A stretch of DNA of 64,000 bases from Blasia pusilla. Lineage: Eukaryota; Marchantiophyta; Marchantiopsida; Blasiales. Below, in pieces: positions 45,871 to 56,200 of the stretch; position 1 is the stretch's first letter, and every line of letters starts with the position of its first letter. The notes beneath the pieces are model-generated. The model saw nothing but the letters and a program-made list of their open reading frames with translations, ran no database searches and was not told where the DNA came from. The translations under genes and the position numbers were made by a program. Location of the stretch: positions 30,504,001-30,568,000 of the forward strand of contig CM114273.1 in the NCBI GenBank assembly GCA_050084515.1, given 5' to 3'.

Positions 45871-45941
45871 CTCCTCCATGTCAAAAACCAAGACCGATGG
45901 ATCCCACTTACGGAAAGCTCTTATATAGTTATGTATAAGAG

Positions 45942-45965
45942 CTTATATATATATATATATATATG
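45942..45965. repeat. (AT)n tract beside N2
   Basis: A short TATATATAT run just outside the 5' end of N2, next to a small inverted repeat (AGCTCTTATATA / TATAAGAGCTT). Confidence 0.9.
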
Positions 45966-45979
45966 AAATTGAACGTTAA

Positions 45980-46720
45980 CAATGACTAAATATAGACATT
46001 GTACATGGCAAGGTATAATTTTACATTTGAGAAAATGATATATGGACCTTATGACTAAGTCATACATAACACATTTCACAATTCCATGCAATGTATCATG
46101 ATGACATGAACACCATATGACTACAAAAATATTGCAATATGTTCATAGGTTACGGGTTCAATTTTTGATACGTGGATCTATTGACTCAAATAAACCACTT
46201 CCTGTCAATATCTAATGGGTTGACTCAATTTTATGTTGCTACATATCAGTGTTGCGTTTAATTTTATATGACGTGTGGAGCAAATGACTTGGTCATTTAT
46301 CGAACTAGGCTTAAAAAGTCATTCTTATGACTGTACAAGTAGAGATCTTGCTTCCAACCAATCATTCAAGGATTTCACACAATTACTAGTTGGTATCGTA
46401 TGAGTCATAATAGTTGGCTCACAATTCCTTTGTGGGTTGATATGAGTCGTAATAGTTGACTCATAATTATTAGTTGGGTTAATATGAATCATAATTTTTG
46501 ACTCAAAATTACTGGGCGGGTTGGGATTAGTGATAGTTCACTGATGTAGTAATTTAGTTTAAACATAGAATGTGGATTGGATAATTTTGTGATTTTTCAA
46601 TTTGAAACTAATTTTTATGACTAAGATTACTATCATCTCCACTTATCTATTAACTCAAGTCATAAACGTAGCCATTCCATGAGTCATATCTTTCTGATAG
46701 TATGAGTGGAACTCAAATTA
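45980..46720. repeat. GAGTCAT/ATGACTC-rich repeat region
   Basis: Dozens of ATGACT and GAGTCA words in both orientations, as in subterminal regions of plant DNA transposons. Related patches lie at 41340-41480 and 47920-48085. No transposase is seen. Confidence 0.55.
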
Positions 46721-46826
46721 TATGTGAAAGAAATACAACAAGAAGTTTGTGATTCAACAAGGAGGAGTGTCAAGGCTATTCAAAAACTCAAGTGAACAAT
46801 ATAAGGATATGAAACATTGCCAAGCT

Positions 46827-46830
<4 letters not shown>

Positions 46831-46898
<68 letters not shown>
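46831..46898. repeat. (GA)34 microsatellite
   Basis: A pure 68-bp run of GA, similar in type to the one at 8467-8501. Confidence 0.97.
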
Positions 46899-46901
<3 letters not shown>

Positions 46902-47350
46902 GTTTGCAACTCGATCTCTAGGAAGTGTCCACGCCCTTACTCGATCTTATGGCATTTTCTTATCCGCCTCTATCTCCTTTGCAACTTTTGAACCTCCTTC
47001 ACCGCTTCCGTAATTCGCGCTCTCCCAAATTTTTTCAAACAACACCTCGAATCACAACAGCCGCATTTCATTGTAATTCACGAGCCTCTCAATCTCCTCC
47101 TCTCTTGTATTAGCAACCTTGCAATGTAGTCCTCTCTTTGTGTTCGTGGTCTCTTAATCTCCTCTGTCATGTTCGTTACCGCGACCTCTCGGCTCTTCAC
47201 CTCTCTTCTAGTTCATGTGGAGTTTGTCTCTCCCGCGCTCTTGCCACCCTTCCCATCAACCCTTACGATCCCTCTCACGTCCGCATATTGAAACCCTAAG
47301 AAACAAATTTATACGATAGATTTATAAAAGAATACCTGCTTAAGCCAAGA
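46899..47350. other. Pyrimidine-rich DNA, no recognised gene
   Basis: C/T-rich sequence with many CTCTC words and no convincing frame. Confidence 0.4.
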
Positions 47351-47428
47351 TAGCGTTGTAGCTTATTGGTTAGGAAATCGCCTTCAGCCCAAGAGAGTGG
47401 GGTTCGATCCCGACCAAGATCGCTCTTG
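47351..47428 (+). ncRNA. tRNA-like sequence with Pol III A and B boxes (tRNA pseudogene or SINE head)
   Basis: An A box TAGCTTATTGGTTAGG (47359-47374) and an exact B box GGTTCGATCCC (47401-47411) lie at tRNA-like spacing. The T arm pairs except for one mismatch. The acceptor stem does not pair well and I cannot define an anticodon stem, so a functional tRNA is unlikely. A SINE head or tRNA pseudogene fits better; no A-rich tail is clear. Confidence 0.55.
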
Positions 47429-48090
47429 TACTCTTTTGCCTGATTAGGTTTGTGTCTTAATTAATATTTTAAAAGTTACATATTATGCTTTAATGTCATA
47501 TTTTCTCCACTTTTGATTAATAGTTTGTGAACATTCTCATCGTTTAAGTTTTTCTATTTTAGTTTTGATATAAATTTTCATTCATATTTTTTGGTTTAAA
47601 ATTTTATTCAAAATTTCAAATTCCATCTTTTCTTACTATATTTTATATGGGACTTAAAAAAATCCATTCATGGTTTAATATTTGGAATATATCTTCTAGT
47701 GCCTCCCTTATTGTTTTAATATGTTTCTATTTACTCATTGAAATTATAATTTTAATATTTGATAAATATTGGATTTCATTCTCCATTCCCAAATAATTAT
47801 AATTGCTTATAATTTTCTACTAGTGTATGATATAGCAAAGTTTCATCAATATTTAAATAAATAAAATATTCTCTGATTCATTTTCTTTAATAAACATGTG
47901 TGTAAAAATTACTTAGATGAGTGACACAGTCATGGGATATGACTCGTAAATAACTGAGTCATTTATACTACTATTTGAGTTATTCACTTATGACTATTTG
48001 GATTTTCTAAGTCATACAAAATGACTAGACCAATAGAGTCATACTTTTAATCATTTCATTCATAAGTCATTTAGAGTAGAGTCATAAAAA
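47429..48090. other. AT-rich DNA ending in GAGTCAT repeats
   Basis: No gene is recognised. The last part (47920-48085) carries the same GAGTCAT/ATGACT words as 45980-46720. Confidence 0.45.
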
Positions 48091-48380
48091 CTATAGTTTT
48101 ATTCTAGCGATATCTATCTCAATTGTCTCCATATCTTCTTCTTGACTAAATCTAGCTCTATACAACATATCAACTATTGAGTTCTTTTTTCCAACTATAT
48201 GCCTCAATCGTGGATTCAAGGATCTGATATAGGTTATCCATTGTAGCATGGCTATATTTGGAGTTGTATAATTTAGAATCATACTTAACAGAGGTAGAAA
48301 ATCAACCTCAAGTAATACATAAGCTCCCATAAGATACTCATTCTCAATTTTCATTGCAATCCCAAATCCCCAAAGCTCCC
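48091..48380 (-). pseudogene. pol: RNase H fragment of a gypsy element
   Basis: Minus-strand frame 48354-48091 has the gypsy RNase H end: MLQWITYIRSLNPRLRHIVG followed by KKNSIVDMLYRARF, close to the usual GKENVVADMLSR pattern. It is on the same strand as the RT fragment at 49205-49410 and probably from the same element, separated by the inverted repeat. Confidence 0.75.
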
Positions 48381-48421
48381 TCTTTACTTAAGGGTATCTC
48401 CTTTGTCGTTACGTGAGTGTA

Positions 48422-49200
48422 CTAGAAATATCTTTTATAAGTCAAAAGTAGTATAGGGAGGTACTTTAGAAAAAAGAACTTTAGAAAGAAGGAAAAAATC
48501 TAGGATGGAGTGTTTGTTAAAGAATATTCATAGAGAATAATAAAGTAAATTCTAATGAAGACTATTTAGAGTCAAGGCCATGAGAAGAAGAAGTCATGAA
48601 GACTTTAAAATTAGTCTTTGTGAAGATAGAACTCTTCCAAAGAAGCAATGAAAATGTTTCAGATCTTCACGAATATATTTTTAGGAGCAAAGACAAAGAC
48701 TTAGGACCTGTCGAAACAAAGAATCTTCATGAAGTAGACTACAACCATGTAGACTTTGTAGAGTCTTCATAAAGACTGTATTAGATGCAAAGAACTTCCA
48801 CGAAGACTAAGAAGCTCTTCAAAAAGACTCTAGAGTCTTTATGAAGACAAGGGTATGAAGAAGAAGACCTCATACAAAGATCTTTGTCTTCATGAAGATT
48901 CTTTGTTTGGACAAGTCCTAAGTCTTTGTCTTCGCTCCTAACAATATATTCGTGAAGATTGGAAACATCTTCGTTTCTTCTTTGGAAGAGTTCTATCTTC
49001 GCAAAGACTTATTTTACAATCTTCATGACTTCTTCTCCTCATGACCTTGACTCTAAATAATCTTCACCAGGATTTACTTCACTATTCTTCGTGAAGATTC
49101 TTTAATAAACACTCCGTCCTAAATTCTTTCCTTATTTCTAAAGTTTTTCTTACTAAAGTACTTCCTTAGACTAATTTTGACTTATAAAAGATCTTTCTAG
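48422..49200. mobile_element. Large fold-back element with about 330-bp inverted arms
   Basis: The left arm from 48422 (CTAGAAATATCTTTTATAAG) and the right arm ending at 49200 (...TCTTTCTAG) are reverse complements over about 330 bp with scattered mismatches. They surround about 110 bp of GAAGAC/GTCTTC-rich DNA. It has no coding capacity. It splits a gypsy pol remnant. Target duplications are not clear. Confidence 0.85.
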
Positions 49201-49410
49201 TCCTAGATACGAACCAAAATGCAACTTCTCAAAATTTCTCAACACCTTAGGTTCCCATTCGAAAATTGCTTCCACCTTCTCCATGACTGGACTCACTCCA
49301 TCTGTGCTAATCACAAGACCCAAGAACTTGATCTTGGTCAATCCGAACTCACTTTTTTCCACATTCCCATATAGCTTGTTCGCCTTGAGTTTTGCAAACA
49401 TGGCTGACTG
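49201..49410 (-). pseudogene. pol: Reverse transcriptase C-terminal fragment of a gypsy element
   Basis: Minus-strand frame with FAKLKANKLYGNVEKSEFGL, then KIKFLGLVISTDGVSPVMEK, the conserved stretch after the RT active site in gypsy elements. It is unlike the E1-E4 RT, so it is a different family. It ends at the fold-back element on one side and at E4 on the other. Confidence 0.8.
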
Positions 49411-49424
49411 AGGTGCACTCTGTA

Positions 49425-50390
49425 CAGTATTGGTACGGGGTGCTGGACGAGGAGCTACAGAGGAGATTTTGGGATGCAATGTTGCTTCACACGGAAAAGC
49501 CCACATTGAAGGTGGTCTTCAAGTTGCCTAAGCGGGTAGAGCTCAACATGAGTGAAGAGTAGGTGATGACCACGGGATTTTTGCGGGATTTGACAAGTCG
49601 ACAAGTAGGAGTAGACCCACAGGTGCCCCAGCATGCACGAGTACCACGGGAGTGGGCCGGTGGGCCTCAAGAGCAGGGCGGGTATGGTGACCTGATGAGA
49701 CAACGACCCGTACGAACATATGTTTACCATTAAGGACTATGGTTGGCTTGTTGGACGTGTGGTGGGTCACAAAGGCAAAGGGACTGCCCATAGCATGGGA
49801 GAGGGCCACAAGCGCCTACGATTTCATAGGAGCCAAAGAGGATGGGCCCACCATAGTTTTAGTGTGATCATTGTCATAAATATGGTCACACTAGGGATAG
49901 GTGTTATGATCTTTGCCGGAAAGTACGCCTAGAGGAAGGCAAAGGACTTGGGGGCGAGAGAGTTGGCAGACACCGAGTAGTGGGTGATCGTGGTGGTAGA
50001 GTGCCATCACCAATCACAAAAGATGGAGGACGTGCACCCAATGCACTGCTCCTTGCACACATCAATCAATTGGAGCATAGAATTGTTGCCATGACGATGT
50101 TGCAGCTACAGGAAATCCCGGAGCTGAGAGTAGCTACTGTGGCGCCAACCTCCACATCTTACCACGATGCTGGTGAGGATTTTGCAGGGATGGGATTTAT
50201 GTGTAGTGTGGCTCAAATTGAGGCAGTTGCGATGGTGACATGGGATGCTGCAAGAGTAATCGAGCCATCGAGAGGTGGGGTTGAGATTGACCCACAGGAG
50301 GGGGCCGATGGGCAGCATGCTAGGGTCCCTAGTTGCTCACGTTGTTGGAGGCACTTCATACACTGTCCATGGTGCCTTCATGACCGATAG
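49425..50390 (+). pseudogene. gag: Gag fragment of E4 with zinc knuckle
   Basis: Homologous to the C-terminal half of E1-E3 gag but diverged. An intact CCHC knuckle is visible near 49870-49912 (CDHCHKYGHTRDRC). The region downstream carries the same spacer as E2 (HINQLEHRIVAM against HQLHEQIAAM). Stops and frameshifts are present. Confidence 0.75.
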
Positions 50391-50499
50391 TACCTACGGG
50401 TGAGGCAGGTGCATCGATGTCACGAGGAGTTGGAGAGACGACTCATATGCCGGCTTGGGAGGAGCCACTGTTGACCATGTTGTTGGAGGTGGCCACTAG

Positions 50500-51545
50500 G
50501 GTGAGCGAGACTCCATTTTTTTTCGCCATAGAGTTGGCAACGTTGGGAGTTGGACCAACGGAGGTGTTCCGACTGGCCGCCACGTTGTGTGAGCGTGGAG
50601 AGTTGACTGCCTCTCGTCCAGAGGTAGTTTAGGAGGTGGTGGACTTGCCCTCACAGCAAGGGCTCTAGACATCCCCCATTGAGTCATGGCATGCGACAGC
50701 GGCAAAGTTGGTAGATATGCCAGCTAGGCCTGCGATAGAGCGAGCCATGATCACACCAAGTGTGGTGTTGTTGGATAACCGAGCAAGAGTTTTTTCGCTT
50801 GAATAGTCCCACATGTACGGTATACCACCCGCATCCCTTCCTACTTGATTTTGGAGCGCAACCCTTGATGTTAGGGAAGGCGGCGTATTTGGCGTTGGGT
50901 TTACTGAAAGGCGACATTGAGCATTGTCCCTTTTAGATATAGACCTCTATTGGGGGCGTATCACCCACGCAATACATGACTTGATAGGAATTGGAGGTTT
51001 GACTCCAGCCAGACCATGAGTCGGATAGTGGGCACTTGGGCGATTACGACACCAACAGAGTCGTATGATGTATTGGTAGGGAGTACAGTGTTGTATCCCC
51101 TTGGTTTTATTCTAGATTTTTGGTAGGAGACGATTTCTTATCGACCAAAGTGGCGATCAGGTGATGGAAAGGTGAGCCATCTATCAGTGTTGTTTGCAGG
51201 GAGTAGTGATGGTCGACCACGTGAGGAAACGGTGACCACGTTGGCAGCATTCACAAGTGGTGTTAGTTGATCAGGAAGGTTTGGGGAGAGGAGCACATAT
51301 GCGGAGGACATTCCCATAGCGGATAGTCCCATAGAGAGACATGCTAGGGTGGGTGTCTCTTCCCATGGGGCAAAGTTGCTTTATTGTTGTTGGGGACGAG
51401 CGTTGAGATGCGTGGAGTGCAGACGAGCTCGTGAGGCAAGCGTGGAGCCGTGTCTATGTTTGGAGCAAGGTACGAGAGTGTTAGATCTCTTTAGAGTGAT
51501 CAACACGGCGGGTTGTTGCAGTGTTGTAGTGTTAAGTGGATGACG
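50500..51545 (+). pseudogene. Protease region and methyltransferase motif I of E4
   Basis: PTEVFRLAATLCERGE (50555) matches the linker of E2. FGAQPLML (about 50855) replaces the protease DSGAQPLML, so the catalytic Asp-Ser-Gly is altered. YDVLVGSTVLYPLGFILDFW follows near 51065. Then GTRVLDLFRVINTAG near 51470 is a degenerate methyltransferase motif I, which shows that the methyltransferase insertion predates the split of these subfamilies. Confidence 0.7.
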
Positions 51546-51651
51546 CCACCGATAATGCTTAATGTGTATTGGATAGGAGATCATGTCGAGGACATATGTG
51601 TGTGCTATCTAGAGTTAGGGGGACCGAACTGCCAGCTAGGGGGGCGGTTGT

Positions 51652-52412
51652 AGGGTCCCTTTGTATGTGCGTGAGGATATTTTGTTCATGTGTGGATCTA
51701 CCCATATGTTGCGGACGATCGGTGTTGTATGGGGTGTAGATGTGACCAGCGATATAGATTGTGTAGCGATGTGTATGCACATGACAACTGTCACATCTTA
51801 TCTTGACGTAGGTAGAGTTCTATCATGTCGACGGTATAGAGAGTCAGCGGACTGTTTGGATGTAACTTTATGAGGTCGAATGAGACTGGCGATAGGTCTA
51901 TTGTGTTGAGAACTTTGTTTATGAAGATTTCCCTATTTTGGTTTTAGTCCGTCACGTGACCCGTTGACTGAGTCAATGGTCACGCAGTAACCTATGCACG
52001 CATGTTATTGTGTGTAGGGCTATTTTTGGGGGAAGAGCCTTTTGGCTCTTCCCAAGGGTATAAGAGTGAGGAAGATGGCTTTCCCAAGCCATTTTTCTCA
52101 TGTTGAGCCTTAGGAGCGCCTTTCTTGCATAGATGTATGTGGGTGTGTAGGAGTTAGGGTGATAGCGTCCAGATTCCCTCAAAGCGGAGGGTGGATGTGG
52201 TTCGATATGCCGATGCAGATTCATGAGTGGAGTTTTAGGCCGGGTGAGCCATTTTTACTACTCTTGATTTTGTTATGGGATCCCTTTGTATATGCATGAG
52301 GAAATTTCGTTTATGTGTGGATCTACCTGTATGTTGGGGAAGATCGGTGTTGTATGGTGTGTGGATGTGACCAGCGATGTGGATTGTGTAACGATGTGAA
52401 TGCGCACGACAT
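51652..52412 (+). repeat. Terminal blocks B1-A2-B2 of E4
   Basis: A purine run AGGGGGGCGG precedes B1 (51652-51785, TTGTAGGGTCCC to CACATGACA). A2 (51788-52272) starts TGTCACATC. B2 (52273-52412, beginning GGGATCCCTTTG, ending GCGCACGACA) repeats B1. Both B copies contain TGTGTGGATCTACC and GATCGGTGTTGTATGG. This is the same B-A-B order as in E2 and E3 with different sequence. Confidence 0.85.
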
Positions 52413-53523
52413 CAACAACAATTATTCACTAATTTTATGAGCTCCAACACATCGGTTCAAATAAAGCAAACAAATAAACTTCCATTTTCAAAATTTGGTC
52501 TTGTTTTGTATAACATTCTTGATCAAAATATGGTTATTTCCATACAATTTTTCCTCCTCCATGATATTAATCCCTATTTTCTTTCATATTACCGGAATTT
52601 TTTCTGCGGATATTTGAAAAATTATTTCAAATATATTTCAAACTAGACTACATTGCTTCCACATCTTGTTGCAACTAAAATACACCATAACCATTACAAA
52701 AAATAACAATCATTTGATAAAAGCCAATTTCTCCAACCTTGTACATTCTCCTCTTCTCCCTCATATTATATTATATATTTCAAATGATTTATTTGCAATT
52801 TTTTCTAAATTCAATTTTTGCAAATCATTGCTTCTTACACTACTTTCAACACACCTTAACATTCACACTCACACTTTTGCTTTGGTCTTCAATAACAACT
52901 CTTTACTATTTATGTCAACTCCAACACATCGCTTCAAACTAGGAAAAATAAATAAACTTTTGTTTCCAATCTTCACTTCATTGTTTACTAAACCTCGCTC
53001 ACTCAATTTTAGTTTATTTTTATGTTGTACTTCCTCTCCTTCTAGCACATTACTACGTGTTGTCTATCATATTACAAGAACTCTTATAACTCTATATGAA
53101 GTGACTGCAGATCTATTACAAACTACACTACATGGCTTCCATACAATTTGTGACGACTAACATGCACAACAAGCCAATTTTTTTCCCAACACTTCATAGC
53201 ATTTCGTTTCTCCAACTTGGCAAGTTTTCCTGTGCACTCTAATATTATATTCTATATTCAAATTTTTTCTTCCAATATTTTTTTAATTTTTTTATGTGAA
53301 TCACACCTTTTCTCACTACTTGCAAATTGCTTTTTTATGCTCAATCCAATATCTTCCAACAGAAAAATGAACAACTATAAAATTTAAAATTTATTTTTAA
53401 TTTCCCTGTTATTTGTATCACTTGCACTTTTCTGCTATGTGTTTTGCATAATTCTTTTGCACCTTGCATTATTACTTTCTTTATGACAAAAAATGACATG
53501 AAAAACGTTTTTTTTATATTTTT
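52413..53523. repeat. AT-rich DNA with an old direct duplication of about 480 bp
   Basis: CTCCAACACATCG at 52441 recurs at 52919, followed in both places by related sequence (AAATAAACTT, CTTCCA, CTCCAA, ATTATATT). The copies are diverged. No gene is recognised. Confidence 0.55.
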
Positions 53524-53647
53524 GGTACGCATACACATCGCTACACAACATACATTGTTGTCATCGAACACACACACAAACACGCACGATCCCATGCTAA
53601 CTCATGGCTTCCAAACAATGAGACAAGAAATACCAAAATATCTCCAA
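53524..53647 (-). repeat. Terminal repeat block B2 of E3
   Basis: Minus strand TTGGAGATATTTTGG to GTGTATGCGTAC, directly after block A2. It forms the 3' end of the element and borders AT-rich DNA. Confidence 0.8.
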
Positions 53648-54154
53648 TAAAATAAGATCTAATCTCTCTCACAACACCATAGTTCTCACATGTGTGCACT
53701 CTCACATGTCTATCTCAATGTCAAACCAAACCCACTTTCCTAATGAGAGGCTTGGGTTACATACACAAGACAAGCAAGACCATAGCTCATGCCAAGAGGT
53801 TCAACAAAGAAAAAATGAGCTCTCAAGCTCTCTCCTTGAGGCATACCCCTTCCCTCTCCCAAAATCTCTCCATGGTTACCTATGCTTCCAAGTCACCTCC
53901 TTGGCTCTTGACCTGATGTAGGAGGTCAAGGGCCACTTACCAAAAATATAAAGTTGATCATATACTCAAAATGTTACTTATCTAAAATAGTGAGTTCCTC
54001 AATATGGCTCCAAATGAGCCCAAACGAAGGCGAAACCTAATCTCTCAAGTTTCCCGGGGCCTCAGTAGGTGGAGGATGACCTACTGAGCATGTCCTCCAC
54101 TACTCACAAAGGCGCTCTACTATATCTCATCCATCTATCCTTAAAGACATGACA
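53648..54154 (-). repeat. Terminal repeat block A2 of E3
   Basis: About 507 bp, starting TGTCATGTC and ending CTTATTTTA on the minus strand, matching A blocks of E1, E2 and the solo copy. Confidence 0.85.
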
Positions 54155-54156
54155 AT

Positions 54157-54283
54157 TGTCGCGCGCATACACATCGCTACACAACATACATCGCTGTCAC
54201 GAACACATACACAAACACACACGATACCATGCTAACTCATGACATCCAAACAACGAGACAAGAAGTACCAAAATATCTCCAAT
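54157..54283 (-). repeat. Terminal repeat block B1 of E3
   Basis: Follows the purine tract AGGGGCGA on the minus strand and ends GCGCGCGACA. The joint with A2 is the palindrome GACAATTGTC (54151-54160). Confidence 0.85.
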
Positions 54284-54299
54284 CGCCCCTGTAGTTGGT

Positions 54300-55440
54300 G
54301 ATTATATCAAATTTATTGTCAATGTTCGGAAGGTGACACGGCGCACAATTACGCACATGGTCTTTCCAAACCATACCATCGCGTCCCTCCAATAAGAGAA
54401 CACTTGATGGCAAAACCTCACGCAATCTCAAGATGGTGCGCCCTGTAGTCACATCCAACATCGTCGGTGCCGTCTGGTGCAAGTAGACATAGTCTCCCTG
54501 ATGAAACCTTCAGATAGTAGATCGATTACCACCTCCTCGTATAGTGGCATACCTCAATGTATCCCGATGTTGCGCATTCGCCAAGTTCTCAAACGCCATG
54601 GGCATCACTCTCCGAAAAAATTCAGCCATCTGAGAACATGCTCGCATCCATACATCATGGTCATCAAGGTTCAACACCTCACCAACATCTCAACGAATGG
54701 CCGTATGAAAATCTCGCTCTCGGCCATACAAAAGTAAGTACGGTGAGAAAGACGCTAAGGATGCCTGCCACCTGAATCTGTATCCCATCGCCAACCACGG
54801 CAACTAGAGGTCCCAATCTCCTAGGTGACCTCTCTGCAAGCCATACTTGCGTAGTCCTCTCTTCACCATCTGCACAACCCGCTCCGCTAGTCCATTTGCA
54901 TAAGATGATCTCGCGAAGTAGTGCGGTGGTCGATCAATGCCTAATCACACAAGGCTTGAAACTCCCCGCGGAACTATGTACCCTGGTCTGTCAACACCTC
55001 AACAGGTGTGCCGTAATGACTCAACACTCGATATAGGAAGGCATACGCTACTCCCTCACTTGCTTTGTCAGAAAATGCAACCAACTCTATCCACTTCGAG
55101 AAGTGCTCGACCATCACCAACACATAACGACTATGGCACTCTGTCAAAGTCAAAGGTCGTGCAAAATCCAAACTCCATCTATAACCTAAACCCATAATCG
55201 GAAGTGGATGCAATTATGGAGTCAGAGCATTGAACGATGTTCAGACTCGATTACACACCATGCATCTGGAAACAAACTGCTGAATGTTAGTCTGCATGCC
55301 TCGCCACCAATATTGAATCTGAAGCAAGTTGTACATCCGCTTCACTCCCAAATGACCCAACTCCTCGTGGGCATGATGCACCAAACGTGCTCTCTACAAA
55401 GGAAGAGGCACTACATGCACTCTACCATCCTCCCACACTC
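54300..55440 (-). pseudogene. pol: Integrase of E3
   Basis: The zinc domain (HHAHEELGHLGVKRMYNLLQ near 55370-55320) and core follow on the minus strand: RWSLDFARPLTLTECHSRYV (about 55175), then HYGTPVEVLTDQGT (about 55000), with a frameshifted GLAERVV near 54890. All three acidic positions can be found. The C-terminus LLEGRDGMVWKDHVRNCAPC ends in HLPNID near 54325, and the PHD finger present in E2 is missing. Confidence 0.8.
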
Positions 55441-56200
55441 GTAACACATGTGTGCCCTCCCATCGGAACCGTATGGCTCGTTGTAGGATCCGATTCCGCT
55501 CTCTAGCATCCATTATGCTCGCGACGTTGTCAGTACGCAGGTACTCCAAGACGACTCCATCGTCGTGAATGTCTCGGCCACCTGTCGTCTCCTCACCGGC
55601 CTTTGGATCTAAGGACTCTTTATCAAACCTCGCCATCGAAGTCTTAACAATCTGGCTCTCCATAGCCAACAAGCCCAAATAGGTTGACGCATGCCATCTT
55701 GGCACCAACTCCTCATTATTCTCACCATGTCATCAAGCTCATGTCGCATCTCCTTGACTCGAGCATGGGTTACGGCTTAAACCATATGCATCCTGGTTGA
55801 GCATCCCAAGTCTATGCACTACTTGGAAGTCATACTCTTGCAGCAAAAGAGCCCACCTCGCAAGCGTCCTTGTAAGCTTTTCAGACTCTATCAACCACTT
55901 AAGTGACTGATGATCAATAATGATGATAAAGGGATTACCGAATAGATGACATCTGAAATATGCGACAGCCCACACTACAACCAAGCACTCACTCTCATAC
56001 GAGCTATACTTCAACTCTGCAGCGTTGTTCGAGCGACTAGCGTAAGCCACCACGAACTCTCTACCATCATCGTCATGTTGGGTGAGCACGGCTCCAAGTC
56101 CCAACATGCTCCAATCAATATCAATTGGAAAGCACGCCCTGTAATCGGTCTCCTCAATATGGGTGCGGACGTCAATCTATCCTTGAGCATCTGAAATGCT
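55394..56200 (-). pseudogene. pol: RNase H and connector of E3
   Basis: Minus-strand frames 56107-55739 and 55708-55394 give GAVLTQHDDDGREFVVAYAS, ESECLVVVWAVAYFRCHLFG, DHQSLKWL and the connector to integrase, closely matching E2 31646-32506. Confidence 0.85.

Larger units (their letters stand above)
49425..52412 (+). mobile_element. Gypsy element E4, 5'-truncated and internally deleted
   Basis: A relative of E1-E3 from another subfamily. It starts within gag (WYGVLDEELQRRFWDAML), continues through the zinc knuckle, linker and protease to motif I of the methyltransferase, then jumps to the last part of the 3' UTR, polypurine tract and B1-A2-B2. The rest of the methyltransferase and all RT, RNase H, integrase and PHD sequence is deleted near 51540. 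The terminal blocks share architecture with E2/E3 but are only weakly similar in sequence. Confidence 0.8.

Noticed and set aside
46831-46898. GA run as a promoter GAGA element
   Set aside because: No gene or transcription signal lies nearby; a microsatellite explains it.
47351-47428. Functional tRNA gene
   Set aside because: The acceptor stem does not pair and no clear anticodon stem can be drawn.
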